NCBI GenBank assembly: GCA_026706935.1
Contig: JAPOXV010000018.1
Location: forward strand, 496,001 to 560,000
Length of the DNA stretch: 64,000 nucleotides
Direction: 5' to 3'
From: Gammaproteobacteria bacterium
Lineage (GTDB): Bacteria > Pseudomonadota > Gammaproteobacteria > Pseudomonadales > Azotimanducaceae
The position numbers were made by a program, and so were the translations under genes. Shown here one piece after another: positions 8,664 to 17,480 of the stretch. The notes beneath the pieces were generated by a model. The model made no database searches and was not told the DNA's origin. It saw nothing but the letters and a program-made list of their open reading frames with translations. Position 1 is the stretch's first letter; each line of letters begins with the position of its first letter.

Positions 8664-8676
8664 CGAAGGAGACTCA

Positions 8677-10350
8677 ATGGCGGTTCTGACATCCACGCTC
8701 GATACTCGATCAGACGCGTACGCCGAAAATCGAGAACAAATGCTCGAAAAGCTCACGTATTTGGATGAGCAATACACCGAAGCTGCTAAAGGTGGCGGTA
8801 AAGAAGCTATGGATCGTTTGGCTTCTAGAGGCAAGATGCCGATCAGGGAACGGATTGCCTGGGTCTTAGACCGCGATTCTCCATTTCTGGAGGTCAGCCC
8901 ACTGGCAGCATGGCGCTCTCACTACGCGGTGGGTTCCGGCTTCGTCGTCGGACTCGGTGTGATTGAAGGCGTGGAGTGTGTGATTCTTGGTCACGATCCT
9001 TCTGTGAGAGCGGGTGCGTTCAACAGTTTCAATTCCAAAAAGCTCATGCGTGGACTCGAGATCGCACGTGAAAATCGGATGCCGTACGTCCAATTCGTCG
9101 AATCTGCAGGTGCCGATCTCCGCGGTGGGGGTGGCGGAAGCGGCGGTGGTCGAAGTGCTGAGCCTGTTGACCCCAAACAAGCCCTGATCAACAGCATGCT
9201 CGGAGAGACCGGCCACTTTGCGGAATCCGGCCGATTGTTCTACGAGATCATTGAACTATCGAAGATGCGCATCCCGACAGTCTCCGTCGTTTTCGGTGCA
9301 TCGACCGCTGGTGGTGCATATCAACCAGGAATGAGTGATTACAACATCTTCGTCAAGAACCAAGCGATGGTCGCACTTGGCAGTCCACCGTTAGTCAAGA
9401 TGGCAACTGGTGAGGACGCTGACCCCGAAAGACTCGGCGGTGCAGATATGCACACCGCTATCTCGGGTCTCGGCGACTATATCGCTGCCGATGAGATGGA
9501 CGGTATTCGACTTTGTCGTGAAGTGCTACGCCACCTAAACTGGCGAAAACACGGTCCAGGCCCATCTCTTCCGGATGATCCGCCCGTTCATGACCCCGAT
9601 CAATTGCTAGGTATCGTGAACGAAGACTTGACGATTCCGTTTGACATTCGTGAAGTTATCGCGCGCATTGTGGACGGTTCTCGATTTGAGGAGTTCAAAC
9701 CCAGATATGGACCCACCTTGGTAACCGGTTGGGCTTCCATCCACGGCTACCCCATCGGAATACTTGGAAACAACGGTCCGCTTCTATCTCAGTCTTCAGA
9801 GAAAGCATCTCAATTCATCCAGCTGTGTAACCAGATTGATGTCCCGCTGTTGTTCCTACACAACATCACTGGTTTTATCGTCGGATCCGATTTCGAAGCG
9901 GACGGGATCACCAAGAACGGCTCCAAGATGATTAATGCGGTGACTAACTCGACGGTACCGCATATAACGGTGATTGTGGGAGCGTCGTACGGCGCTGGCA
10001 ACTACGGTATGAGCGGACGGGCGTACGGAACTCGGTTTACATATACGTGGCCGACCGCGAAGATCGCCGTCATGGGACCAAGACAACAGGCCGGTGTCAT
10101 GACCATCGTACAACGCGCCGCCGCTGAGCGCCGGGGATTGGAGTTCGACGAAGCGGCGAACGACCAGCGCGTCGCATCCGTCGAGATGTCGCTCGAAGAG
10201 AGATCAAAAGGACTATTCGCGAGTTCTCGTGTGACCGATGATGGCATGATCGACCCTCGTGATACGCGCGACGTAATTGGTTTTTCGCTATCAGCCTGCC
10301 ACAACAAAGAAGTGAAAGGTACTAAGGAGTTCGGTACATGGCGGATGTAG
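8677..10350 (+). CDS. Acyl-CoA carboxylase carboxyltransferase (beta) subunit
   Basis: Carboxyltransferase subunit of a biotin-dependent acyl-CoA carboxylase, 557 residues from the ATG at 8677 (AAGGAG upstream). It resembles methylcrotonyl-/geranyl-CoA carboxylase beta subunits: KGGGKEAMDR-ASRGKMPIRERI near residue 40, the oxyanion-hole segments GASTAGGAYQPGMSDY and GASYGAGNYGMSGRAY, and PTAKIAVMGPRQQAGVM near the C-terminus. It transfers CO2 from carboxybiotin to an acyl-CoA. An unusual glycine-rich insert (residues about 149-160, GGGGGSGGG) follows the first substrate-binding loop VESAGADLR. It overlaps the biotin carboxylase gene by 13 bases, indicating translational coupling. The exact acyl-CoA (methylcrotonyl, geranyl or other) is not decided by sequence. 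Confidence 0.93.
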   Translation: MAVLTSTLDTRSDAYAENREQMLEKLTYLDEQYTEAAKGGGKEAMDRLASRGKMPIRERIAWVLDRDSPFLEVSPLAAWRSHYAVGSGFVVGLGVIEGVECVILGHDPSVRAGAFNSFNSKKLMRGLEIARENRMPYVQFVESAGADLRGGGGGSGGGRSAEPVDPKQALINSMLGETGHFAESGRLFYEIIELSKMRIPTVSVVFGASTAGGAYQPGMSDYNIFVKNQAMVALGSPPLVKMATGEDADPERLGGADMHTAISGLGDYIAADEMDGIRLCREVLRHLNWRKHGPGPSLPDDPPVHDPDQLLGIVNEDLTIPFDIREVIARIVDGSRFEEFKPRYGPTLVTGWASIHGYPIGILGNNGPLLSQSSEKASQFIQLCNQIDVPLLFLHNITGFIVGSDFEADGITKNGSKMINAVTNSTVPHITVIVGASYGAGNYGMSGRAYGTRFTYTWPTAKIAVMGPRQQAGVMTIVQRAAAERRGLEFDEAANDQRVASVEMSLEERSKGLFASSRVTDDGMIDPRDTRDVIGFSLSACHNKEVKGTKEFGTWRM

Positions 10351-12317
10351 CCATAAAACCCATTTCACGCATCTTGGTTGCCAATCGTGGCGAGATCGCA
10401 TGTCGAGTATTTCGAACCGCGCAGGACATGGGTATTTCGACTGTCGCCATCTACGCAGACGGTGATGCAGATGCTTCCTTCGTTCGCGATGCCGATCTAG
10501 CGATCGCACTCCATGGCACGACTTCCGCGCAAACCTATCTCGATATCGACAAGGTTTTGGCGGCGTGTAAGGCATCTAATGCTGACGCTGTCCATCCAGG
10601 ATACGGTTTTCTTTCAGAAAACGCACAGTTCGCTGAAGCGGTCCAAGCAATGGGACTCACTTGGATCGGACCTCCGGTGGGTGCAATCAAGCAGATGGGA
10701 GACAAGCTTGCGGCCAAGGCTCTAATGACAAAAGCCAAGGTTCCCACACTTCCCGCACAGGAAGTCTCCGATAACGCTGATCTCGAGCAAGCAGCGAAAG
10801 AGATCGGCTATCCTGTCCTCGTCAAGGCGTCGGCCGGTGGCGGAGGACGTGGAATGCGGATCGTCGAAGACCCATCGGGCTTGGAAGATGCTGTAGCGGG
10901 CGCACGTCGAGAAGCCGGTGCGTCGTTCGGCGACGATACGATTTTCTTTGAGCGTTGGCTGACGTCGTCGCGTCACGTTGAAATGCAGATCATGGGGGAT
11001 CTGCATGGCAATGCGGTTCACATGTTTGAACGAGAATGCTCCATCCAGCGTCGACATCAGAAGATTATTGAAGAAGCACCTTCGTCCGCGGTATCCGAAG
11101 ATCTCCGCAATCGGATGGGCGACGCGGCACTTGCGGCCGCGAATCAACTGGGCTATACGTCTGCAGGTACGGTTGAATTCTTGGTCAGTGGCGATGAATT
11201 CTGGTTCCTGGAGGTAAATACTCGCCTTCAGGTCGAACATCCAGTAACGGAAGAAATTACGGGAATCGATTTGGTTCGCGAGCAAATTCGCATCGCCGAA
11301 GGCGAACCTTTAGGCTACACACAGGAAGATCTCGCAATCAACGGCCACTCCATCGAAGCGCGTGTGTACGCTGAAAACCCCGCGAACAATTTCTTGCCCT
11401 CCCCCGGCACCATAGACGTATGGGAACCCTCGCCGCGTGTTCGTGTCGACTCCGGTATCGAGTCGGGTAGCGAAGTCAGTATTTATTTCGATCCATTGAT
11501 CGCAAAAGTAATCAGTCATGCTCCAACGCGTCGCGAAGCCGCCGCCAAACTCGCACGAGGTCTGGAAACAACTCAACTGCATGGTATTGCGAACAATCGC
11601 GATTTTCTTGTCGCGGTGTTACGAACATCGGAATTCCTTGCAGGTGATACGACGACGGATTTCATCGAACGTGTAAACCCTCCTCGTACACGTGAAGCTT
11701 CAGAAGGCGAGTTAATTGATGTGGCCATCGCTGTTTCGCTATTCTCACAACATCAACGGCGTCAGGATGCCCGTGTACTGACCTACATTCAATCGGGTTG
11801 GCGGAATTCTCTAATGCCACCCGAACGTGTTCGTTACACCTACGGCGATGCTGAGCTTAACGTTGAATATCGCTCTCAACGCGATTCGGCTTTCGCGTTC
11901 GACATCAATGGGCAATCGTTGAACGCAGTTGTTAAGCACGCCAGTGACGAGGACATAGATCTTGCGATCGACGGGCGAAGAATGAAGTTTCAATTACGCT
12001 CAAACGGTGCCGTGTGGCAAACCCATGGTCCAGCTGGCGATCTGCAAATCGAGGAACTACCTCGATTTGTTGTACCCGACGAAGCTGAACTTTCAGGCGG
12101 CCTGGTTGCACCGATGCCGGGTAAGGTTCTAGCAACCGCAGTAGCGGAAGGAGACACCGTCGAAGCAGGTCAGCTGCTCGTGGTATTGGAAGCCATGAAA
12201 ATGGAACACCGTATCGTTGCGCCTGCAGCGGGTACCGTGACAAAGATTCACATCGAAGTAGGCGAGCAAGTCGAGAAGGATGTCGTTCTCGTCGATCTAG
12301 ATGAAGCCGAGACATAA
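10338..12317 (+). CDS. Acyl-CoA carboxylase biotin carboxylase / biotin carrier (alpha) subunit
   Basis: ATP-dependent carboxylation of biotin and carriage of carboxybiotin to the partner carboxyltransferase. The 659 residues contain the biotin carboxylase N-domain (ILVANRGEIACRVFRTAQ), the ATP-grasp glycine loop (KASAGGGGRGMR near residue 170), the EVNTRLQVEHPVTEEITG motif, a BT-like linker domain, and a C-terminal biotinyl domain with EAMKM. The biotinylated lysine is K621. The length fits the MccA/AtuF type. The ATG at 10338 lies inside the end of the carboxyltransferase gene, preceded by AAGGAG. A matching partner upstream and an enoyl-CoA hydratase downstream give a standard alpha-beta carboxylase operon. 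Confidence 0.95.
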   Translation: MADVAIKPISRILVANRGEIACRVFRTAQDMGISTVAIYADGDADASFVRDADLAIALHGTTSAQTYLDIDKVLAACKASNADAVHPGYGFLSENAQFAEAVQAMGLTWIGPPVGAIKQMGDKLAAKALMTKAKVPTLPAQEVSDNADLEQAAKEIGYPVLVKASAGGGGRGMRIVEDPSGLEDAVAGARREAGASFGDDTIFFERWLTSSRHVEMQIMGDLHGNAVHMFERECSIQRRHQKIIEEAPSSAVSEDLRNRMGDAALAAANQLGYTSAGTVEFLVSGDEFWFLEVNTRLQVEHPVTEEITGIDLVREQIRIAEGEPLGYTQEDLAINGHSIEARVYAENPANNFLPSPGTIDVWEPSPRVRVDSGIESGSEVSIYFDPLIAKVISHAPTRREAAAKLARGLETTQLHGIANNRDFLVAVLRTSEFLAGDTTTDFIERVNPPRTREASEGELIDVAIAVSLFSQHQRRQDARVLTYIQSGWRNSLMPPERVRYTYGDAELNVEYRSQRDSAFAFDINGQSLNAVVKHASDEDIDLAIDGRRMKFQLRSNGAVWQTHGPAGDLQIEELPRFVVPDEAELSGGLVAPMPGKVLATAVAEGDTVEAGQLLVVLEAMKMEHRIVAPAAGTVTKIHIEVGEQVEKDVVLVDLDEAET

Positions 12318-12331
12318 CGAGGAGAAATTCA

Positions 12332-13108
12332 ATGGCAAGCACGGAAGCTACGCTCTATGACGTAGAAAAAGGTGCAGCGTGGATAACGCTTAATCGACCT
12401 GAAAACCGAAATGCGCTGTCCGCTGTTCTGGTGAGTGAGTTGTACGAGCACCTTGGTGTCGCAAACGACGATCCCGATGTACGATGCATTGTGATTACGG
12501 GCACTGACCCAGCGTTTTGTGCAGGCGCAGATCTCAAGAGCCCGCCAGGAGGTTCCATTGAAGGACGGCGTTCAGTTCCCTACCCGGACGTTCTCACTCG
12601 AATCCAAGATAGTGACAAACCTGTTATTGCTGCGGTAAACGGTGCTGCATTCGCTGGCGGATTAGGACTGGTGGGTGCCGCGGACATCGTCGTTGCACGC
12701 GAAGACGTTCAGTTCAGTTTCAGCGAAGTGAGAATCGGTGTGATCCCTGCCGTGATCTCCGTCGTTTGTATTCCCAAACTTGGGACTCACCATGCGATGA
12801 AGCTCTTCTTAACCGGAGAACGCTTCACCGGCGCACAAGCTGTCGAAATGGGTTTTGCACATCGCGCCGTGCCAGGCGATCAGCTTCGAGCCGCAGTAGA
12901 AGAAGAAATCGACATGATCAATCAAGGCGGTCCAAATGCGGTCGTCGAATGTAAAAAACTTGTCAGAGCGGTGCCCAATTGGAATCGCGAGGAAGCCTTT
13001 GCGAAGACTGCTGAATGGAGTGGACGGATGTTCCGTTCAGAAGAAGGCGGAGAAGGGATGGCGGCATTCCGCGAAAAACGCAAGGCGTCTTGGATTCCCC
13101 AAGACTAG
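12332..13108 (+). CDS. Enoyl-CoA hydratase/isomerase family (methylglutaconyl-CoA hydratase-like)
   Basis: A 258-residue crotonase-fold protein with AGGAG before the ATG. It has the oxyanion-hole segments CAGADLKS (near residue 67) and NGAAFAGGLGL (near 105), and the catalytic-loop segment FSFSEVRIGVIPAVIS, a pattern shared with LiuC/AtuE-type hydratases that act after methylcrotonyl- or geranyl-CoA carboxylase. It is the last gene of the operon, 14 bases after the biotin carboxylase, and is followed by a strong hairpin terminator. Carboxylase, then hydratase, then lyase is the logic of leucine or acyclic-terpene degradation. An isovaleryl/citronellyl-CoA dehydrogenase, the usual fourth enzyme, is not in this operon. 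Confidence 0.92.
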   Translation: MASTEATLYDVEKGAAWITLNRPENRNALSAVLVSELYEHLGVANDDPDVRCIVITGTDPAFCAGADLKSPPGGSIEGRRSVPYPDVLTRIQDSDKPVIAAVNGAAFAGGLGLVGAADIVVAREDVQFSFSEVRIGVIPAVISVVCIPKLGTHHAMKLFLTGERFTGAQAVEMGFAHRAVPGDQLRAAVEEEIDMINQGGPNAVVECKKLVRAVPNWNREEAFAKTAEWSGRMFRSEEGGEGMAAFREKRKASWIPQD

Positions 13109-13142
13109 GTCGCGATCATTAGATACTGATACCAGAGGGTAC

Positions 13143-13183
13143 AAAAAAGGGAGCGTTTCGCTAGAGCGACCGCTCCCTTTTTT
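13143..13183. terminator. Bidirectional rho-independent terminator
   Basis: AAAAAAGGGAGCG (13143-13155) pairs with CGCTCCCTTTTTT (13171-13183). The loop holds a second small hairpin (TCGCT/AGCGA). It gives an A-tract on one side and a T-tract on the other, so it can end transcription of the carboxylase operon on the plus strand and of the convergent luciferase-like gene on the minus strand. Confidence 0.92.
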
Positions 13184-13195
13184 CTGGCTAGGTAG

Positions 13196-14104
13196 TTAGT
13201 CGAAGGCTGGGAAAATCTCCTCATTCAGCTCCGCGTAAATATCCGGCCTCTGCAGAATCGATTGCAGCATGAACTCCTCAGTTCCTGCGTCGATGTAATC
13301 TGCACATCGATCGATGACGTACTGTGGTGAACCGATCATTAGATGGTCACGACCGCCACGAAGTTGCTTCGCTTTCTCTTCGTCGCGTTCGATTCTCATA
13401 GGCACGTGCGCGGACATTTTTATCTCTGCGGGATCCCGACCTACATTCTCACAGTGCTTGTGAAGTACGCCTTTCTTGTGTCGAATGTCATTGGGACTTA
13501 CACCCACTAAATTGCATATGTCCGCATACTTCGCCGCCGTGCGCAACGTGCGTTTTTCGCCATTCCCACCTACCATGATCGGGATTGGGTTCTGAACTCC
13601 TTTAGGTGCGAACGGTGCAGACTTCAGCTGGTAGTACTTCCCGTTATAGTCAAACATTCCTTCGTTAGTAAACAGTTTGGTGACGAGTTCACATGCCTCT
13701 TCAAGACGGTCTGAACGCTCTCGCATGGATGGGAAATCCCACCCATATGCCTCATGTTCGCGGATATTCCAACCAGCCCCAATGCAATACTGTGCACGCC
13801 CGTTAGAGATCATGTCCATCGTTGCGACCATCTTCGCCATCAAGGCGGGATTGCGATAGGTATTCCCCGCAACTAGCACTCCTAGTTTCAAGCGGGTCGT
13901 CACCGCTGCGGCCGCGGCCATCAACGTAATACCTTCTAGTGTGTCGATCGTATCTGACTCTCTGACTTCCGCAGTGTGGCTCCAAGGCGGTACAAAATGA
14001 TCGTAGAAATAGACGCTCTCCCACCGACCTTGCTCCATCGTATCAAGGACAGCGGTGATCTCTGACCAGGATGTTGCCTGGTTATACAATTGTGATGAAA
14101 ACAC
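13196..14104 (-). CDS. LLM-class F420-dependent-type oxidoreductase (group with 38852-39772)
   Basis: A luciferase-like TIM barrel of 302 residues from a GTG at 14104, chosen because AGGGAG sits six bases upstream and the paralogue at 38852-39772 begins at the same place. A longer open frame upstream (to 14203) has no good site and would overlap the neighbouring gene. Landmarks: WESVYFYDHFVPPW, LKLGVLVAGNTYRNPALMAKM, ISNGRAQYCIGAGW, then REHEAYGW and MRERSDRLEEACEL, which are closely repeated in the paralogue. This resembles the TIGR03560-type group annotated as F420-dependent, with unknown substrates. It is divergent from the nitronate monooxygenase gene. Confidence 0.88.
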   Translation of the reverse strand: MFSSQLYNQATSWSEITAVLDTMEQGRWESVYFYDHFVPPWSHTAEVRESDTIDTLEGITLMAAAAAVTTRLKLGVLVAGNTYRNPALMAKMVATMDMISNGRAQYCIGAGWNIREHEAYGWDFPSMRERSDRLEEACELVTKLFTNEGMFDYNGKYYQLKSAPFAPKGVQNPIPIMVGGNGEKRTLRTAAKYADICNLVGVSPNDIRHKKGVLHKHCENVGRDPAEIKMSAHVPMRIERDEEKAKQLRGGRDHLMIGSPQYVIDRCADYIDAGTEEFMLQSILQRPDIYAELNEEIFPAFD

Positions 14105-14160
14105 AGTTTTCTCCCTAAGAACTACGTCAAAGAATATCCGATAGGGTCTTTGGAGTTTTA

Positions 14161-15288
14161 ATGAAATCAAAAATCTGCGACTTACTCGGTATTGAATTTC
14201 CACTCGTTGCCTTCACGCACTGTCGTGACGTCGTTGTAGAAGTATCAAAAGCTGGTGGAATGGGCGTTCTAGGCGCCGCCGGACATAGTGCGGAATCCTT
14301 GGACTTCCAGCTGAGCTGGATCGATGAACGGGTAGATGGCAAACCATACGGTGTGGATTTAATCGCGCCAACGAGCATCGCAATTACCGATGACACGACG
14401 CCGAAAGAAACGCTTGGGATGGTTCCGGAGGAACATCGCGACTATGCACGCGGAATCCTTGCGCAGCACAATATCGATACACGCGACCTATACAAGGGAC
14501 AGGTTGGTGGTGGCGGTGGATTCCTAACGAAAGGACGTGCGACGAACATCATCGACGTAGCCTTCTCCCATCCGATCAAGCTAATAGCAAACGCGCTTGG
14601 TGTGCCACCACGCTACATGATCGAAATGAGCAAAGAACGTGGAGTCGTAGCTGCTGCACTGGTCGGCGCAAAGGAACACGCCGTTAAGCAAGTCGAAGCG
14701 GGTGTTGAAGTACTGGTTGTCGCTGGAACTGAAGCAGGTGGCCATTGTGGCGAAGTTTCGACGATGGTACTCGTACCTGAAGTCGCTGAAGCCGTGCAGG
14801 ACTCCGATGTTGCGATTCTCGCTGCGGGCGGGATCGTCACTGGTCGTCAAATGGCTGCCGCGATGGCGATGGGAGCCGACGGTGCTTGGACCGGATCCGT
14901 CTGGCTAACGACCATTGAAGCTGAAACATCGCCTGTGATCAAAGAGAAGTACGTCCAAGCAAGCTCACGTCAGACAGTCCGCTCGAAATACCGCACCGGT
15001 AAATACTCACGGCAACTGCGTTCTCCTTGGACCGACGCGTGGGAATCTGAGGAAGCGCCAGAACCGTTGCCAATGCCACTTCAATCCTTAGTCTCAGAAG
15101 CGCCGCTTGCTCGCGTGACCAAACTAGCGGAAGGTGGTCATGAAGGTGCTCGCCACCTTGCGACGTCATTTGTTGGTCAGGGTGTCGGACTCATGAACTC
15201 GATCCAATCGACACGCGACGTCGTTTTCGAGTTTATGGAAGACTACCTCAACGCTACTGAAAGATTGAAAGGGACGGTCGAGGAATAG
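14161..15288 (+). CDS. Nitronate monooxygenase / 2-nitropropane dioxygenase family flavoprotein
   Basis: A 375-residue FMN TIM-barrel protein. Family hallmarks: KAGGMGVLGAAGH near residue 30, GVDLIAPTS near 62, the flavin-binding VVAGTEAGGHCG (near 190) with its catalytic-region histidine, and LAAGGIVTGRQMAAAMAMGADG near 222. Nitronate monooxygenases oxidise alkyl nitronates to carbonyls and nitrite; many family members have other roles such as enoyl reduction. A glycine-rich GQVGGGGGFLTKG stretch lies between the two halves. The C-terminal 90 residues form a helical cap. It is transcribed alone, divergent from the luciferase-like gene by 56 bases and convergent with the copper amine oxidase. 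Confidence 0.87.
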   Translation: MKSKICDLLGIEFPLVAFTHCRDVVVEVSKAGGMGVLGAAGHSAESLDFQLSWIDERVDGKPYGVDLIAPTSIAITDDTTPKETLGMVPEEHRDYARGILAQHNIDTRDLYKGQVGGGGGFLTKGRATNIIDVAFSHPIKLIANALGVPPRYMIEMSKERGVVAAALVGAKEHAVKQVEAGVEVLVVAGTEAGGHCGEVSTMVLVPEVAEAVQDSDVAILAAGGIVTGRQMAAAMAMGADGAWTGSVWLTTIEAETSPVIKEKYVQASSRQTVRSKYRTGKYSRQLRSPWTDAWESEEAPEPLPMPLQSLVSEAPLARVTKLAEGGHEGARHLATSFVGQGVGLMNSIQSTRDVVFEFMEDYLNATERLKGTVEE

Positions 15289-15345
15289 ATCTTCACGCGC
15301 CACTAACAGTAAAGAGTAGCGCGAACTTCCCCCATGTAGAGCTCT

Positions 15346-15367
15346 AGCTACCGCGATCGCCGTAGCT
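15346..15367. repeat. 22-bp near-perfect inverted repeat between convergent genes
   Basis: AGCTACCGCGATCGCCGTAGCT is self-complementary except for one C-C pair on each side of the GCGATCGC core. It lies in the 85-base gap between the convergent nitronate monooxygenase and amine oxidase genes, so a terminator role is plausible, though there is no clear T-run on either side. Confidence 0.5.
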
Positions 15368-15373
15368 CGTTCT

Positions 15374-17287
15374 TTAGTGATTATGTCCCGGTAAATCTAT
15401 CGCGGGATTTCGCCCAAAGAAACCTACTGGATGGAGCGTGAAGCCCGTGTATTCAACCGGCATCACCGGCCAATCCTCAGGTCGAGGTAGGTGCGTTACG
15501 CCGCAGGTATGCCACACCACGACGTCGGTATTTTCGACGCTACGGTCGGCGTCCGTCCAATGCGCAATGCCGTCACCCTCACTCAGGTGCGGGTAATCGC
15601 CTGCTGCGCACAACTCGGACTCTTTATAAGGTGTAACCCAAAGATTGTGTTTTGCGAATCCAGCGCGTTTCGCCACTTGTGATGCCTCTCTCGCAAACAA
15701 CCTCGGAGCTGAGTGAGGACTAAGTCGATAGGCGACTGGCTTACCGAGTCGATTCATGCTCTTGTGGTTCACAACCTTCCACGTTCTCGCTTTTGAAGGA
15801 TCCGTATTACGCCTTGCGCTTAATTCGGTCTTCAAGAGTGTTTCTCGAGCCGAAAAAGCCGTCCCGTCTGGGTTCTCCTCACTAATCGGTTCAGCTTCTG
15901 TATTGATTTCGTAAACGGCGTTTTCCGGTCCGTCCAGTTCAAAGTCCAATCTGAAACAGAACAAATGTTGATGAATCGGCGACGCGACGTTAGGTGCGAC
16001 AAGTGGTGCGAATTCAGGCCGTTCCTCCCCATCTTCAACAGCTGACACACCTACGATACCGGTCAGTTTGACTTCCATCTGAATCGTACCGTCGAGGTAC
16101 AAGTACCAATAGAAACCGTACTCGTAGTTTCCGACCGTATGGAATGTACTTACCACTAGGCGTCGAGATCGTCTAACTTCCGTGTTCTTTGAATGTCCGT
16201 TATGATGCTTCCAAAGTACACCGTAGTCTTCTTCGTGAATGCAAATCGCTCGTTCTACCAAACGAGCGGTGCCGTCTGGTTTGACGCAAACATGATCGAG
16301 GTAGTGGATTTCTCCTAAACAATCACAACCAAGCGTCAACGAGTTAACACAGTTGCCGATGCTGGCCTCACCCGCATCTAAAACGTGCTTCCATCTGTGC
16401 ATTGGATCTGTATCACCGTAAGGGACCACCATGTCAGATAACGCAGCCCTATGCAATATCGGTCGAATCGTGCCCTCTTCTTCATACGAAAGCTCGTGTA
16501 AGACGAGTCCATTGACCGGATGAACACTGACGCGGAAGCACCAGTTTTGCCACCGAATTTGATGTCCTTCTACCGTAAAACCCGGCCCGTTTGGTTGAGT
16601 GATCTGTAGTTCGTTCGGTTCTTTTTGAAGTGTGTCAAAGTCGTGGTTTTCATACCTTCCGTGTTCTTTCGGAATGGGTACTACGCCGTGGTCTTCAAGA
16701 TGTGCAACTCGACCGTCCGTGAGATCAACGTGAGCGATCAATCCTTGAACTGGGTGTGCGTAACCATTGTCTGTAGCGGTCTCACGCACGAAAGCGATGA
16801 CACGATTTGCACGATGGTCTCGTGGGATCGATGAATGCTGATATCCACCCGCAGGCCAAGGATCAAGTTGCACGTGAGTAACGTCCTCAATACCGCGTTT
16901 CCGCATCGCCTCGAGCCAACCTTTGTCCGCTTTAGTGATCGTCACCGCACTTACGTAGTCAGTAAAACCGATCGGAGCATGCCCTTTCGTGATCCGATCA
17001 ATTGATACTTCGCCCGTCGAGAGATTTACCGTTGCGTCAAAGCCACCATCAAGTTGATCCACGTCTGGGTGGTCGAAGCCGTCAAATCGCAAGACCCTTT
17101 CGAACGATTGCCCCGTCTTGAATTTTCTGAGAAGATCTTTGCTTGGTTCTTTTAACCTAACGGTACAGAAAGCCGCTTTCTCACCGAGCTTTTTCTTTGC
17201 GAGCCGCGCACCTTTTTCGACCTCGTCAAAGGATGGTGGGTCGAGTGGATGCCCAACTGCTACTGAAGTTGCAGATTCATCGAGCAT
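15374..17287 (-). CDS. Copper-containing primary amine oxidase
   Basis: Oxidises primary amines to aldehydes with release of NH3 and H2O2 using a protein-derived topaquinone and copper. The 637-residue protein carries the topaquinone motif N387-Y388-E389-Y390, copper ligands H439 and H441 (HQH) and H599 (GVTHLPR), and the catalytic base D304 in LDAGEASIG. That last motif normally reads D-x-G-E-Y, so the residues lining the active-site entrance differ from the common pattern. No signal peptide is visible, as in actinobacterial-type enzymes, so it is probably cytoplasmic. It is 193 bases downstream of the ABC permease gene on the same strand. A matching aldehyde dehydrogenase is not nearby. Confidence 0.94.
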   Translation of the reverse strand: MLDESATSVAVGHPLDPPSFDEVEKGARLAKKKLGEKAAFCTVRLKEPSKDLLRKFKTGQSFERVLRFDGFDHPDVDQLDGGFDATVNLSTGEVSIDRITKGHAPIGFTDYVSAVTITKADKGWLEAMRKRGIEDVTHVQLDPWPAGGYQHSSIPRDHRANRVIAFVRETATDNGYAHPVQGLIAHVDLTDGRVAHLEDHGVVPIPKEHGRYENHDFDTLQKEPNELQITQPNGPGFTVEGHQIRWQNWCFRVSVHPVNGLVLHELSYEEEGTIRPILHRAALSDMVVPYGDTDPMHRWKHVLDAGEASIGNCVNSLTLGCDCLGEIHYLDHVCVKPDGTARLVERAICIHEEDYGVLWKHHNGHSKNTEVRRSRRLVVSTFHTVGNYEYGFYWYLYLDGTIQMEVKLTGIVGVSAVEDGEERPEFAPLVAPNVASPIHQHLFCFRLDFELDGPENAVYEINTEAEPISEENPDGTAFSARETLLKTELSARRNTDPSKARTWKVVNHKSMNRLGKPVAYRLSPHSAPRLFAREASQVAKRAGFAKHNLWVTPYKESELCAAGDYPHLSEGDGIAHWTDADRSVENTDVVVWHTCGVTHLPRPEDWPVMPVEYTGFTLHPVGFFGRNPAIDLPGHNH

Positions 17288-17480
17288 GTAAGTCGTCCTC
17301 TGTCTGATCGTTTCTTAAAAGGCGGTGAGGCAAGTACATTGTTCTGTCTCTACCTCACTCAGAATTATCGGACCGTCGACCGCACAATATCAACTTACTC
17401 GCTATTCTCTTACAGCACTGCTCGAATCGCTGAACTGATACGCGTACTCGACCGGTTTAAGCGACCGTGCAAAACGCCCT

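Noticed and set aside
8626-8676. Longer start for the carboxyltransferase
   Set aside because: It overlaps the GST gene, and the ATG at 8677 has a clear AAGGAG and matches the family opening.
10722-11285. Long minus-strand frame inside the biotin carboxylase gene
   Set aside because: A mirror frame of a well-conserved gene; no family resemblance.
14105-14203. Longer start for the luciferase-like gene
   Set aside because: The extension crosses the divergent gene start, lacks a ribosome binding site, and is absent from the paralogue.
15353-15360. GCGATCGC octamer, similar to the HIP1 repeat of cyanobacteria
   Set aside because: A single copy inside a larger inverted repeat; no sign of high iteration through the window.
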